Part shown: positions 1 through 8,564 of the stretch, piece by piece
How the letters are laid out: each line of letters opens with the position of its first letter
How positions within the stretch are numbered: the stretch's first letter is position 1
Source: Pseudomonas sp. SCA2728.1_7
GTDB taxonomy: Bacteria; Pseudomonadota; Gammaproteobacteria; Pseudomonadales; Pseudomonadaceae
Reading direction: 5' to 3'
DNA length: 64,000 nt
Assembly: GCF_018138145.1 (NCBI RefSeq)
Contig: NZ_CP073104.1
Span: forward strand, 1,674,001-1,738,000
Translations under genes and position numbers: made by a program
Notes under the pieces: generated by a model
Databases searched by the model: none
Told to the model about the DNA's origin: nothing
The model's input: the letters and a program-made list of their open reading frames with translations, nothing else

Positions 1-1
1 G

Positions 2-418
2 CACAGCGTCGCCCTCGCCCCTGCCAACGCACCACGCAAGACCGGGATCGGCGGGCTCAGTCCGCAGCGCGAACGACAGGTCAAACAACTGATCCTCGAA
101 CGTCTGGGCGAAAGCCTCGAGGTCACCGAACTGGCCCGCGCCTGTTCACTGTCACGCAGCCATTTTTCCCGCGCCTTCAAATGCAGCACAGGGCTGTCGC
201 CGCAGGACTGGATTCGCACCCAGCGCCTTGCGCGGGCCAAGCTGCTGATCCAGCACACCGACCTGAGCCTGACGCAAATCAGCCTGGAATGCGGGTTCTG
301 CGATCAGGCGCATTTCTGCCATATGTTCACCCGCAGCGAAGGCATCAATCCGTTTGCCTGGCGCTGCCAGATCATGCGGGAACCGAAAGCTCCTCGTTTA
401 CAACCTGCCGTGTTTTGA
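2..418 (+). CDS. AraC-family transcriptional regulator, C-terminal part
   Basis: The window opens inside this gene; about 138 C-terminal residues are visible and the 5' end is missing. They form an AraC/XylS double helix-turn-helix: the first helix pair has LEVTELARACSLSRSHFSRAF, and the second has the hallmark block LTQISLECGFCDQAHFCHMF followed by the family ending GINPFAWR. It is a DNA-binding regulator, but the ligand or partner domain lies outside the window, so its target is unknown. The domain is cysteine-rich for the family, with five Cys visible. It ends at TGA about 125 bases before the next gene on the same strand. Confidence 0.9.
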   Translation, partial: HSVALAPANAPRKTGIGGLSPQRERQVKQLILERLGESLEVTELARACSLSRSHFSRAFKCSTGLSPQDWIRTQRLARAKLLIQHTDLSLTQISLECGFCDQAHFCHMFTRSEGINPFAWRCQIMREPKAPRLQPAVF

Positions 419-543
419 GCCCGGCAACCGTTGCACTGACGCTCAAACCTGAGGATTATGCCGGGACACCCCGGATTAGAGGGCCTGCGCATGCGCGCGG
501 CACTACTCCGCTCTGTCCGCCGCAGCACCGCAGGAGTGAGCTG

Positions 544-3450
544 TTGAGTCTTTCGCCGAATCAGGCCCTCGGTTTTGGCCCCTATCGGATTCATCCCGGA
601 CAACGGCGCGTGCTCGAAGGCGAGCAGCCGTTACGTCTGGGCCGACGGGCAATGGACATCCTCCTGATTCTGCTGGCGCATGCCGGCGAAGTGGTGAGCA
701 AGCAACAATTGATGGCCGGGGTCTGGCCGGACAGCGTGGTCGAAGACATCAACCTGCGGGTGCACATGGCAGCCCTGCGCAAGGCGCTCGGTGACGGTCA
801 GGCCGGCCAGCGTTACATCATCACCGTGGCGCAACGCGGTTACAGTTTCGTCGCCCCGGTTTTACCGCAATCCATGGAGGAGCGTCCTGTGGGCGATGTT
901 GGCGGTCGGCACAACCTGCCCTTGCGGCGCACGCGGATGATCGGCCGCCAGCCACTGGTCGACAGCTTGATGACGCAGTTGCCGCGCCAACGCTGCATCA
1001 CCCTGGTCGGCCCCGGCGGGATCGGCAAGACCACGGTAGCCTTGCGTGTGGCCGAGCAGTTGATCGGGCATTACCGCGACGGTATTCGGCTGGTGGACCT
1101 GGCACCGCTGAGCGATCCGCGGTTGATTTGCTCACACTTGGCTGCGCTGCTCGATCAGGCCCTGCTCGAAGGCGATCCGTTGGTGGCACTGGTCAATGGC
1201 TTGCAAAATCGGCAGATGCTGTTGCTGCTCGATAACTGCGAACACCTGATCGATGCCGTCGCGGCACTCAGCGAAAGCATTCTGCGCGGCGCACCGAGGG
1301 TGCATATTCTCGCCACCAGCCGCGAGAGCCTGCGGGCGGAAGGTGAATTTGTGCAGCGTCTGGATTCCCTCGAATACCCACCGATGACGGCCACCTTGAA
1401 CCGTAAGCAAGCGCTGGATTTTTCGGCGCTGCAATTGTTCATCGAACGGGCCACAGCCGCGCAGGAAAGCTTCGAGCTGAGCGATACCCAGTTGCCCCAA
1501 GCGATCGAGATCTGCCATCGGCTCGACGGCATTCCACTGGCACTTGAGCTGGCAGCAGCGCAGGTCGCCGAACTGGGTCTGGACGGTCTGCTGAGCCAGT
1601 TACAGGGGCGCTTGCCGCCGTTGCCAGCGGGCAATCAAAACAGTCTTGAGCGCCACCTCACCCTGCGCGCCACGCTGGACTGGAGTTTCAATCTGCTCGA
1701 CCGTTGCGAACAAACCTGCCTGCGCCGCCTGGGCGTATTTCGCGGCGGTTTTACCCTGGAATCGGCGGCCGCCGTTATCGTCGGCCAACAAATCGACCCC
1801 AGCATGGTGTTTGTATCAATCACCCAACTGGTGGCCAAATCCATGCTCAGCGTCGAAGTCGGTGACGAAGAGGTGTTCTATCGCCTGCTCGACACGACCC
1901 GCCGCTACGCCCTGGAAAAACTCGAGCACGCCGCTGAATGCGAGGAAACCCGTGAGCGCCATGCCGAACGTTGCCTCGCGTTGATGCAGCAGGCGCAAAA
2001 CGATTGGGAAAACACGCCGACGCTATTGTGGATCGAGCGTTACGCACGAGGGCTGGAAGATCTGCGAGCAGCACTGGACTGGTGCCTGAACGGTGTCGTC
2101 CCGGGTGGTTTGGGGATTCGCCTGACGGCAGCGTCGGCACCCTTGTGGCAAGAGTTGTCGCTGCTCAAGGAGTACGGCGCCTATGTGCGCCGGGCGCTGA
2201 GCCTGTTTGATGAACTCGGCGAACCCTGCCTGCGCCTGAAAGTTGCGCTGAAACTGGCGCTTGGCAGTGCCTGTTATCACACATGGGGCGGCACTGCAGA
2301 AACCATCGAAGCGTTCGTCGATGCCCGCCGGTTGGCGCACGAAAACGATGACGTCGCCGGGCAGTTGCGCGCGGTGTCCGGGCACATGGCGGTCAACCTC
2401 AGCTGCGGCCACTACCGCATGGCGCTGGCACAGAGTGAGCACTTCGACCGGCTCGGTCTGCACGGCGACCCGTTGTTGTCATTGAGCACCCATCGTTTAC
2501 GGGTACTCGCGCTGCATTATGCCGGCGACCAGCCGCAGGCCCGCCTGCATGCCGAGCAGGTGCTTCAGTGCATGGCGCAGAGCGGCCATGTCAACCGCTT
2601 CACTCACGGTTTTGGCGTGCAATACGACCAGAGTGTCGCGTCACTGACGGTGCTGGCGCGTGTGCTGTGGATGCAGGGACTGCCGGAGCAAGCGTGGCGC
2701 ACGGCGCGGCAGGCGCTGGACATCGCCGTACAGATCGACCATGGCACTTCGATTTGCTACACCCTGGCGCTGGCCAGTTGCCTGATCGCCCATTACAACG
2801 GCGATCAACAAAACGCCCGGGCGCTGTTGCAGCTGTTGCTGGAGCAATCGCAGAAGCATTCGGTGCTGCTGTTCAACACCTGGGCGCGGCACTACGCGCA
2901 GGTGATTGACGCGCAAGCCAAGGCGCCGGTGCCGACGGACAGTAGCGGGCTGATTCGGGAAATCATGGTCACGCTAGATGGCCGTTTTGTGGATGACACG
3001 CTGGTTGAGCGGGCGTTGAGTGGGGATGCGGGGTGGAGCACGGCGGAGATTCTGCGGGCTCGGGCGGACACGCTATTGAATGGAGAGATGGTTTGTCTGG
3101 GCGGGCCCCTTCGCGAGCAGGCTCGCTCCCACATGGATTCTGAGTACACCCAAAACTCCTGTGGGAGCGAGCTTGCTCGCGAAGAGGCCCTGCCTGATGT
3201 CACCAATATTCAGGAAGCCGAAGCACTCCTGCAACAATCCCTGACCATCGCTCGCGCCCAAGGTGCGCTTGCCTGGGAACTGCGCAGCGCTACTTCACTG
3301 GCGCAACTCTGGCAGCGCCAGTCGCGCTATCGCGAGGCGCTGGATTTGCTCAGCCCGATCTATCAACGCTTCACCGAGGGCTACGCGACTCCAGACCTGC
3401 GCAAGGTACGCTTGCTGATCGACGATTTACGCGAGCACTTGCACGTCTGA
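544..3450 (+). CDS. Winged-helix / NB-ARC-type ATPase / TPR-like transcriptional regulator
   Basis: This is a large signal-transduction regulator of about 968 residues. Residues 1-100 resemble an OmpR-type winged helix (ending in the RGYSFVAP signature). A STAND/NB-ARC-type ATPase follows, with Walker A GPGGIGKTT near residue 158, LLLLDNCEH and a GIPLALELAAAQ segment. The C-terminal half is helical and TPR-like. The start is taken as TTG 544 because AGGAG lies 7 bases upstream and the protein then aligns with the neighbouring paralogue; the frame is open further upstream but runs over the AraC gene. A REPIN is embedded in frame near the C-terminus (about residues 854-882). The target genes are unknown. 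It converges with and overlaps the next gene by 24 bases. Confidence 0.85.
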   Translation: MSLSPNQALGFGPYRIHPGQRRVLEGEQPLRLGRRAMDILLILLAHAGEVVSKQQLMAGVWPDSVVEDINLRVHMAALRKALGDGQAGQRYIITVAQRGYSFVAPVLPQSMEERPVGDVGGRHNLPLRRTRMIGRQPLVDSLMTQLPRQRCITLVGPGGIGKTTVALRVAEQLIGHYRDGIRLVDLAPLSDPRLICSHLAALLDQALLEGDPLVALVNGLQNRQMLLLLDNCEHLIDAVAALSESILRGAPRVHILATSRESLRAEGEFVQRLDSLEYPPMTATLNRKQALDFSALQLFIERATAAQESFELSDTQLPQAIEICHRLDGIPLALELAAAQVAELGLDGLLSQLQGRLPPLPAGNQNSLERHLTLRATLDWSFNLLDRCEQTCLRRLGVFRGGFTLESAAAVIVGQQIDPSMVFVSITQLVAKSMLSVEVGDEEVFYRLLDTTRRYALEKLEHAAECEETRERHAERCLALMQQAQNDWENTPTLLWIERYARGLEDLRAALDWCLNGVVPGGLGIRLTAASAPLWQELSLLKEYGAYVRRALSLFDELGEPCLRLKVALKLALGSACYHTWGGTAETIEAFVDARRLAHENDDVAGQLRAVSGHMAVNLSCGHYRMALAQSEHFDRLGLHGDPLLSLSTHRLRVLALHYAGDQPQARLHAEQVLQCMAQSGHVNRFTHGFGVQYDQSVASLTVLARVLWMQGLPEQAWRTARQALDIAVQIDHGTSICYTLALASCLIAHYNGDQQNARALLQLLLEQSQKHSVLLFNTWARHYAQVIDAQAKAPVPTDSSGLIREIMVTLDGRFVDDTLVERALSGDAGWSTAEILRARADTLLNGEMVCLGGPLREQARSHMDSEYTQNSCGSELAREEALPDVTNIQEAEALLQQSLTIARAQGALAWELRSATSLAQLWQRQSRYREALDLLSPIYQRFTEGYATPDLRKVRLLIDDLREHLHV
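3104..3189. repeat. REPIN (two inverted REP sequences) inside a coding region
   Basis: Two copies of a REP unit face each other: GGCCCCTTCGCGAGCAGGCT at the left and its near-perfect reverse complement at the right, each continuing into CGCTCCCACA and separated by about 24 bases. This is the usual REPIN arrangement of fluorescent pseudomonads, normally found between genes. Here it is read through in frame by the upstream regulator gene and encodes peptides such as CGSELAREEA. Confidence 0.9.
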
Positions 3451-4884
3451 AGCCTGGCGAGTCCGGTTGATGTAACGCATATGCCGGCGTTCAAGCTCAA
3501 TCCCTTCACCGCTGCGCTCCAGTTGCTCGCGGGCATAGCAGCGGGTGGTGTTGAGCAAACGGTATCGACCTGCACTGCCGCCGCGCTCGACCGTCAACAA
3601 TGACTTCTGCGCCAGGCCCTCGATCATCGCGGCAAGCCGCTGCGGAGCCAGTTGCGGACAACTGATCACCGCCAGCGCCGCCTCCAGCGTAAACGCCAGT
3701 TTGAACACCGATAAGCGCTGCAGCACGATTTGTTCCTGCTCACTCAAGCGCTGATAGCTCCAGTCGAGTGCGGCCTGCATGGATTGGTGCCGTGGCACTG
3801 CGGTGCGCCGGCCGTGGCTGAGCACTTGCAGGCCGTTGGCCATTTGCGCCTGTAAGCCGACCAGCGCCAGCGCATCGATCTGCGCTGCCGCCAGTTCGAT
3901 CGCCAGCGGTATGCCGTCGAGTTGCCGACATATCTCCAGAACGGCTTTTACATCCTGTTCACGCAAGCGGAAATCATGCTGGCGCGCCCGAGCCCGGCTG
4001 ACAAACAACTGCACCGCAGAATGGCCCATGGCTTCAGTGAGGCAATCGCCTGCCGAGCGTTTTGGCAGGGTCAGCGGGGGCACGCACTTAAGGGTTTCCA
4101 GACTGACCTGCAAGGCCTCACGGCTGGTGGCGAGTATCGACAGTCGGGGAGCGGCCTCGAGCAACGTTTCAACCACTGCTCTGCAAGCGTCGCGGCGGTG
4201 GTCACAGTTATCCAGCAGCAGCAACGCATGGCGAGTCGACAGTCCGGGCAAATCGCTTTCGAGGGTGCGCAGCACATGATCGAGCAGCGACGTGTCGTCG
4301 TCGATCAAGCTCAGATCAATCTGCCACACGCCATCTCTGTAGTACTGCAACAGCAATTCCGCGACCCGCAACGCGACAGTGGATTTACCCACCCCGGCCG
4401 CCCCCGTGACGGTCATCAGCCGGCACAGCGGCATTTGTCGCACCAACCCGCCAACCAGCGAGTCACGACCGGTGACCGAGGTCAGTCGAGCTGGCAAATT
4501 ATGCTGGGGTGTCTGCAAGCCCTCGAAGACCACTTGCGCGGCGCTGTCGCAACGCACCGGGGCAATAAAGCTGTATCCGCATTGCGGCACGTTGACGATG
4601 TAGCGCTGACCGTTTTCACCATCACCCAATGCGCGCCGGAGTGCGGCAATGTGCACACGCAGGTTGATCTCCTCGACCACCGACGTCGGCCACACCAAAG
4701 CAATCAACTGCTCTTTTCTGACCACTCGACCGGCACGCTCGACCAGCACTTGCAGAATGTCCAGCGCGCGACCGCCCATGCGCAAGGGCCGATCTCCATC
4801 GAGTATCAGCCGCTGGCGCAGGTGGAACGCGTAAGGGCCGAAATGCAGCACCGACGCCGTGTTCAAATCAATGAGGCTATCCAT
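3427..4884 (-). CDS. Short winged-helix / NB-ARC-type ATPase regulator
   Basis: This is a 485-residue paralogue of the convergent 968-residue regulator. It has an OmpR-type winged helix at residues 1-110 (ending CGYSFIAP), Walker A GAAGVGKST near 165, LLLLDNCDH and GIPLAIELAAAQ. The protein stops right after the YRLLNTTRCYAREQLE segment, which in the paralogue leads into the long TPR-like half, so the presumed sensor or oligomerisation region is missing. It may be a naturally short regulator or a 3'-truncated one; its stop codon lies inside the end of the convergent gene. ATG 4884 places the winged helix at the N-terminus, as in the paralogue. Ligand and targets are unknown. Confidence 0.82.
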   Translation of the reverse strand: MDSLIDLNTASVLHFGPYAFHLRQRLILDGDRPLRMGGRALDILQVLVERAGRVVRKEQLIALVWPTSVVEEINLRVHIAALRRALGDGENGQRYIVNVPQCGYSFIAPVRCDSAAQVVFEGLQTPQHNLPARLTSVTGRDSLVGGLVRQMPLCRLMTVTGAAGVGKSTVALRVAELLLQYYRDGVWQIDLSLIDDDTSLLDHVLRTLESDLPGLSTRHALLLLDNCDHRRDACRAVVETLLEAAPRLSILATSREALQVSLETLKCVPPLTLPKRSAGDCLTEAMGHSAVQLFVSRARARQHDFRLREQDVKAVLEICRQLDGIPLAIELAAAQIDALALVGLQAQMANGLQVLSHGRRTAVPRHQSMQAALDWSYQRLSEQEQIVLQRLSVFKLAFTLEAALAVISCPQLAPQRLAAMIEGLAQKSLLTVERGGSAGRYRLLNTTRCYAREQLERSGEGIELERRHMRYINRTRQASDVQVLA

Positions 4885-4974
4885 ACCAACTATCTTGGCA
4901 GCCTCAGATGACGCGACAACCGCTACACGGGGCGCAACACGGACATCCGGGTGCGCCAGACGGACACCAGTGCT

Positions 4975-5925
4975 CTAGCTGAACTGTTCGCGGTACTGCA
5001 CAGGGGTCAGGCCGAGCTTTTCAGCGAACAGCGAACGCATGTGCCGCACACTGCCGAAACCACTTTTGTAAGCCACGGTCTTTAGCGGCAGATCGCTGGT
5101 TTCCAGCAGATTGCGCGCGCAGTCGATGCGCGCACTTTGCAGAAATTCCATCGGTGTCATGTTGATGTCGCGGGTGAACACCCGTGCAAAGTGCCGCGCA
5201 CTCATGTTGGCGATGGCGGCCATGCGCTCGACCGTAAAGGCTTCGTCGAGATGTTCCAGCACGTAGCTTTGCGCGCGGGTGATCGGCGTTTCCTGCGGTG
5301 CCACAGCGGCCATCAGCGGACTGAACTGGGCCTGCCCGCCCTGCCGTTTCATCACCACCAGCAGGACTTTGGCGACATCCTGGGCGAGTTTCTTCCCGTG
5401 ATCGCGGGCGATCACAGCCAGCGCCATATCGATCCCGGCTGTGACGCCGCCGGAGGTGATCAGATTGCGATCCTCGACATAGATCTGATCCGTGGTGACA
5501 TGGGCTTTCGGAAAGCCCTTGATCAGGCGTTCGGTGTAGTTCCAGTGGGTGGTTACGCGGTAACCGTCCAGCAACCCGGCATGCCCGAGCACGAAGGCGC
5601 CGGTGCAGATCGAACCGTAATACTCGACGCGCTGGACCGCGCCCTTGAGCCAGGCGAACAGCGCCGGAAATTGTTGGTTGTAGGCACCCGGGCCGCCCGG
5701 CACCAACAGCAGATCATAATGTTCGGTGTTGTCATCGATGGTCGCGTCGGCATGCACCAACACGCCATTGGATGCCCGAAGTGGGCCACGTTCAGTGCCA
5801 AGCGTGATCAATTGATAATGCGCTTCGGCTTTCAGGTAGCGATTGGCAACCGAAAAAACCTCCAATGGCCCGGCCATGTCGAGCAGAAGAAAGTCGGGGA
5901 ACAGCACCATTGCCACGGTTTTCAT
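4975..5925 (-). CDS. GlxA-type regulator (DJ-1/PfpI domain plus AraC helix-turn-helix)
   Basis: A 316-residue protein. Residues 1-170 form a DJ-1/PfpI glutamine-amidotransferase-like fold with the nucleophile-elbow motif YYGSICTGAFVLGHAG. Residues 215-316 form an AraC-type DNA-binding domain ending in VAYKSGFGSVRHMRSLFAEKLG. Members of this family activate nearby catabolic genes; the effector is often a small amine or amino-acid derivative, but nothing here fixes the ligand. It is divergent from the pirin gene across a 215-base region with inverted repeats, so control of that gene is possible. Confidence 0.88.
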   Translation of the reverse strand: MKTVAMVLFPDFLLLDMAGPLEVFSVANRYLKAEAHYQLITLGTERGPLRASNGVLVHADATIDDNTEHYDLLLVPGGPGAYNQQFPALFAWLKGAVQRVEYYGSICTGAFVLGHAGLLDGYRVTTHWNYTERLIKGFPKAHVTTDQIYVEDRNLITSGGVTAGIDMALAVIARDHGKKLAQDVAKVLLVVMKRQGGQAQFSPLMAAVAPQETPITRAQSYVLEHLDEAFTVERMAAIANMSARHFARVFTRDINMTPMEFLQSARIDCARNLLETSDLPLKTVAYKSGFGSVRHMRSLFAEKLGLTPVQYREQFS

Positions 5926-5983
5926 GGGCAGACATCACTTAGATCAGAGAGACATGATACAGACCAGACATTATGGCCAACTG

Positions 5984-6049
5984 TAGCCGTTTGAGCGCAA
6001 AAGTTTTGTGTGACGGCTATCGCAAAACTGTCAACCTGAAAGGGACAGT
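5984..6049. promoter_or_regulatory. Inverted repeats in the GlxA-type/pirin divergent promoter region
   Basis: Two inverted repeats stand between the divergent genes. TAGCCGT at 5984-5990 pairs with ACGGCTA at 6013-6019, with CGCAAAAGTTTTG between the arms. ACTGTC at 6027-6032 pairs with GACAGT at 6044-6049. Either could be an operator or a transcript hairpin; the proteins binding them are not known. Confidence 0.4.
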
Positions 6050-6140
6050 CTTTCAATTTTCATCTACTTATTGCGTCGATCAGTAAACAGTAACCTTCTC
6101 CTCACTCGGACGAATTCACGTCCCGCAAGGAGATTTCATC

Positions 6141-6863
6141 ATGCTGACCCTTCGCAAAGCCTCCGATCGTGGCCTCGCCAATCATGGCTGGTTGAAGTCC
6201 TTTCACACCTTTTCCTTCGCCAGCTATCGCGACCCACGCGAACAGGGTTTTTCCGACCTGCTGGTGATCAACGATGACCGAGTTGCCGCCGGTAAAGGCT
6301 TCGGCCAACACCCGCATCGCGACATGGAGATTTTTTCCTACGTGCTGGAAGGTGCGCTGGAACACAAGGACACGCTGGGCACCGGTTCGGTTATCCGCCC
6401 GGGTGATGTGCAATTGATGAGCGCCGGCAGCGGCGTGGCGCACAGCGAGTTCAACCACTCGGCGAGCAAACCGGTGCACTTCCTGCAGATCTGGATTGTG
6501 CCGGAGGTCGCCGGTGCCAAACCGCGCTACCAACAGGAGCATTTCAGCGCCGAGAAAAAACGCGGTCGTTTTCAATTGATCATTTCGCCAGACGGCAAAC
6601 ACGGTTCGCTCAAGGTGCGTCAGGATGCACGGGTCTTCGCCGGGCTGTTCGACGGCAAGGAAAGCGCCACGCTGGAACTGGCGGCCAACCGCTATGCCTA
6701 TGTGCATGTGGCGCGCGGCAGTGTTGAACTCAACGGCCAGCCATTGCAGGAAGGTGACGGCGTGCGCGTTCGCGAGGAACAGTTGCTGACTTTGAGCAAC
6801 GGTGTCGATGCCGAGGTGTTGGTGTTCGATTTGCGGCCGCAGGAGTTGCCAGAGATGCCATGA
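6141..6863 (+). CDS. Pirin family protein (YhhW-like bicupin)
   Basis: A 240-residue two-cupin protein. The N-terminal cupin carries the four expected metal ligands: His57 and His59 (in QHPHRDME) and His101 and Glu103 (in SGVAHSE). Bacterial pirins of this type, such as E. coli YhhW, can act as quercetin 2,3-dioxygenases in vitro; the natural substrate is unknown. The C-terminal cupin lacks an equivalent metal site. A clear AAGGAG stands 7-8 bases before ATG 6141, and an intrinsic terminator follows the stop. The gene appears monocistronic. Confidence 0.92.
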   Translation: MLTLRKASDRGLANHGWLKSFHTFSFASYRDPREQGFSDLLVINDDRVAAGKGFGQHPHRDMEIFSYVLEGALEHKDTLGTGSVIRPGDVQLMSAGSGVAHSEFNHSASKPVHFLQIWIVPEVAGAKPRYQQEHFSAEKKRGRFQLIISPDGKHGSLKVRQDARVFAGLFDGKESATLELAANRYAYVHVARGSVELNGQPLQEGDGVRVREEQLLTLSNGVDAEVLVFDLRPQELPEMP

Positions 6864-6884
6864 CGCTGCGTTTCAACGCCCACA

Positions 6885-6911
6885 AAAACGGCCTTCTTTG
6901 AAGGCCGTTTT
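6885..6911. terminator. Bidirectional intrinsic terminator
   Basis: AAAACGGCCTTC pairs with GAAGGCCGTTTT around a 3-base loop, giving a T-run on both strands. It serves the pirin gene on the plus strand and the convergent hypothetical gene on the minus strand. Confidence 0.88.
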
Positions 6912-7397
6912 CTATTGTGCTGATTCGGGTGCTTGTTGCGAAGCAGGTCTTGGTGCGCCTATATCCTTACCTACCTGGATCGCAGCGAGTGTCGTCTGCA
7001 AGGTAGTTAACACCGCTGCCTGATTGGCAAAGTGCGCCCCCACAACGACGGTGATCATTCCGAGGAAATGGACGGCTGTCGTCGCCCAGCAATGCGCCTT
7101 CACTGTCGAGGCCTGTTTGATGGCTTCTTTTGACTCTTCGGCGATTTGTTGTACGCCGTCCCACATCAAATCGTATCGTTTATCCCTCTCCATTTGAGCC
7201 TTGTCTCGCTCAGCCTGAGTCAACAGGTAAGCATCGATTCTCGCCGACACACCCTCGACCCGAGCGTCCATCCTGGTCTCGATGGTTTCGATCCTGGCAT
7301 TGAACTCTTCACGACTTATAGCGTTCATGGCTTTAGCATTCCGATTTTTACTCGACAGATCACTGACTGGATTTTGACTGAATTCCGTGGTTTTCAA
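6912..7397 (-). CDS. Hypothetical protein, coiled coil plus one membrane segment
   Basis: A protein of 161 residues of unknown function. Residues 25-105 are charged and helical with heptad-like repeats (ETRMDARVEGVSARID), suggesting a coiled coil. A hydrophobic stretch around 107-125 (AVHFLGMITVVVGAHFA) is a likely membrane anchor, followed by a short polar tail. Start choice: TTG 7397 has AGGAAGG 7 bases upstream; ATG 7328 (MNAISREEF) has only a weak GGAA. The small size and anchor resemble proteins of unknown role scattered through Pseudomonas genomes. Confidence 0.65.
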   Translation of the reverse strand: MKTTEFSQNPVSDLSSKNRNAKAMNAISREEFNARIETIETRMDARVEGVSARIDAYLLTQAERDKAQMERDKRYDLMWDGVQQIAEESKEAIKQASTVKAHCWATTAVHFLGMITVVVGAHFANQAAVLTTLQTTLAAIQVGKDIGAPRPASQQAPESAQ

Positions 7398-7442
7398 TTC
7401 GACACCTTCCTGGGTCTACCGATACCGTCCCTGGTATTAAAT

Positions 7443-7547
7443 CGGTGAGAGTCCAACGTCCCTCACCGAGCTGACGAAAACAATAGGCCGCATCCAGAAT
7501 GCTGACAAGCCGGCAGATTCTGCCTCTGGTGTAGGCCGTTTCGTCAG
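7443..7547. other. Structured intergenic region, two potential hairpins
   Basis: CGGTGAG at 7443-7449 pairs with CTCACCG at 7462-7468. Immediately after it, CTGACGAAA at 7471-7479 pairs with TTTCGTCAG at 7539-7547, enclosing GGCC/GGCC and CAGAAT/ATTCTG complementary segments. Together they could fold into a roughly 100-nt RNA or a mobile-repeat relic. There is no T-run after the second hairpin on the plus strand and no open frame. Confidence 0.35.
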
Positions 7548-7577
7548 AGGTTGTAGCCCTGCCAAAACAGCCTTTAC

Positions 7578-8453
7578 CTACTCATTCTCCGACGCGAACA
7601 CGTCGACAATCTGCTCAATCACCGCTCTCACCCGCGCGGTATGGCGCAGGTCCGCATGGGTTACCAGCCAGACCTCATACGGGAGCGGCGTAGTGCGCTC
7701 CGACCAGAGCCTGATCAAGCCATCGCGCTCGCCCATGTACACCGGGATTTCTCCTACACCCAACCCTGCTGCAATCGAACGACGGACGAGCAAACTGGAA
7801 CCGAGGCTGGCGACGATCCGACCGCGACTCAACGGCTCCGACACCAGCGTCAGGTCCTTTTTGCTTTGCAGATACGGTTGATAGACAACCAGGTCATGCC
7901 CTTCGAACGCCGTGTCCGGCTGCGGCACGCCATTGGCGTCTATATAGGCTTGGGAGGCAAACAGCCCCACCGGCCATCGGGCAATTCGCCGAGCGATCAG
8001 GTCCGGATTGTCCGGCCGGGTGTTGCGCACGGCGATATCCGCCTCGCGCTTGGCCAGGCTGAGGATTTGCGTGGACGCATCCAGTTGCACCCGCACGTCC
8101 GGGTGCTGCTCGTGCAAACGGGCGATCGCCGGAATCAGGAAATCGATGGCCAGCGAGTCCGTGGTACTGACGCGCACCGTGCCGGTCAGGCGATCGTCCA
8201 GGCCCTGAATCTTCCGCTCCAGTTCAAGAGCCGAATGCTCCATTTTCTCCACACTTTTAAGCGCTGCTTCGCCGACGGCGGTCAAAGCGTACCCATCAGA
8301 GGTACGCAGGAACAACGTCGCGCTCAGGGACTTTTCCAGTGCCGTGATGCGCCGCCCGACGGTTGCCTGATCCACCGCCAAAACCCTCGCTGCACCCCGC
8401 AGTGTCGACTCGCGGCAAACGGCGAGAAATACCCGTGCGTCATCCCAATTCAT
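7578..8453 (-). CDS. LysR-family transcriptional regulator
   Basis: A 291-residue protein with a LysR winged helix at residues 1-60 (MNWDDARVFLAVCRESTLRGAARVL, here given in part: RESTLRGAARVL then QATVGRRITALE). A periplasmic-binding-like effector domain fills the rest. It diverges from an MFS exporter gene across about 111 bases, the classic layout in which a LysR protein controls its neighbour in response to an unknown small molecule. Inverted repeats in the gap are candidate binding sites. Confidence 0.9.
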   Translation of the reverse strand: MNWDDARVFLAVCRESTLRGAARVLAVDQATVGRRITALEKSLSATLFLRTSDGYALTAVGEAALKSVEKMEHSALELERKIQGLDDRLTGTVRVSTTDSLAIDFLIPAIARLHEQHPDVRVQLDASTQILSLAKREADIAVRNTRPDNPDLIARRIARWPVGLFASQAYIDANGVPQPDTAFEGHDLVVYQPYLQSKKDLTLVSEPLSRGRIVASLGSSLLVRRSIAAGLGVGEIPVYMGERDGLIRLWSERTTPLPYEVWLVTHADLRHTARVRAVIEQIVDVFASENE

Positions 8454-8498
8454 GCTGCCTCCGTATGATGCAAATACGCATCAGCGTGCCGCTTAATC

Positions 8499-8514
8499 GC
8501 TGCATTAACGCAGC
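8499..8514. promoter_or_regulatory. Candidate LysR operator
   Basis: GCTGC-ATTAAC-GCAGC is a perfect interrupted palindrome roughly midway between the divergent LysR and MFS genes. A second, smaller one (ATGC-AAATAC-GCAT, 8468-8481) lies 17 bases away. The position fits LysR-type control, but the assignment is inference. Confidence 0.4.
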
Positions 8515-8564
8515 AACGATAGCCGATATGCTGAACGCCATAAACCTTCCGCGAGATCGCTATC

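Noticed and set aside
3100..3200. Frameshift or pseudogene caused by the REPIN in the regulator
   Set aside because: The frame stays open through both REP arms to a normal C-terminus, so the gene is not broken.
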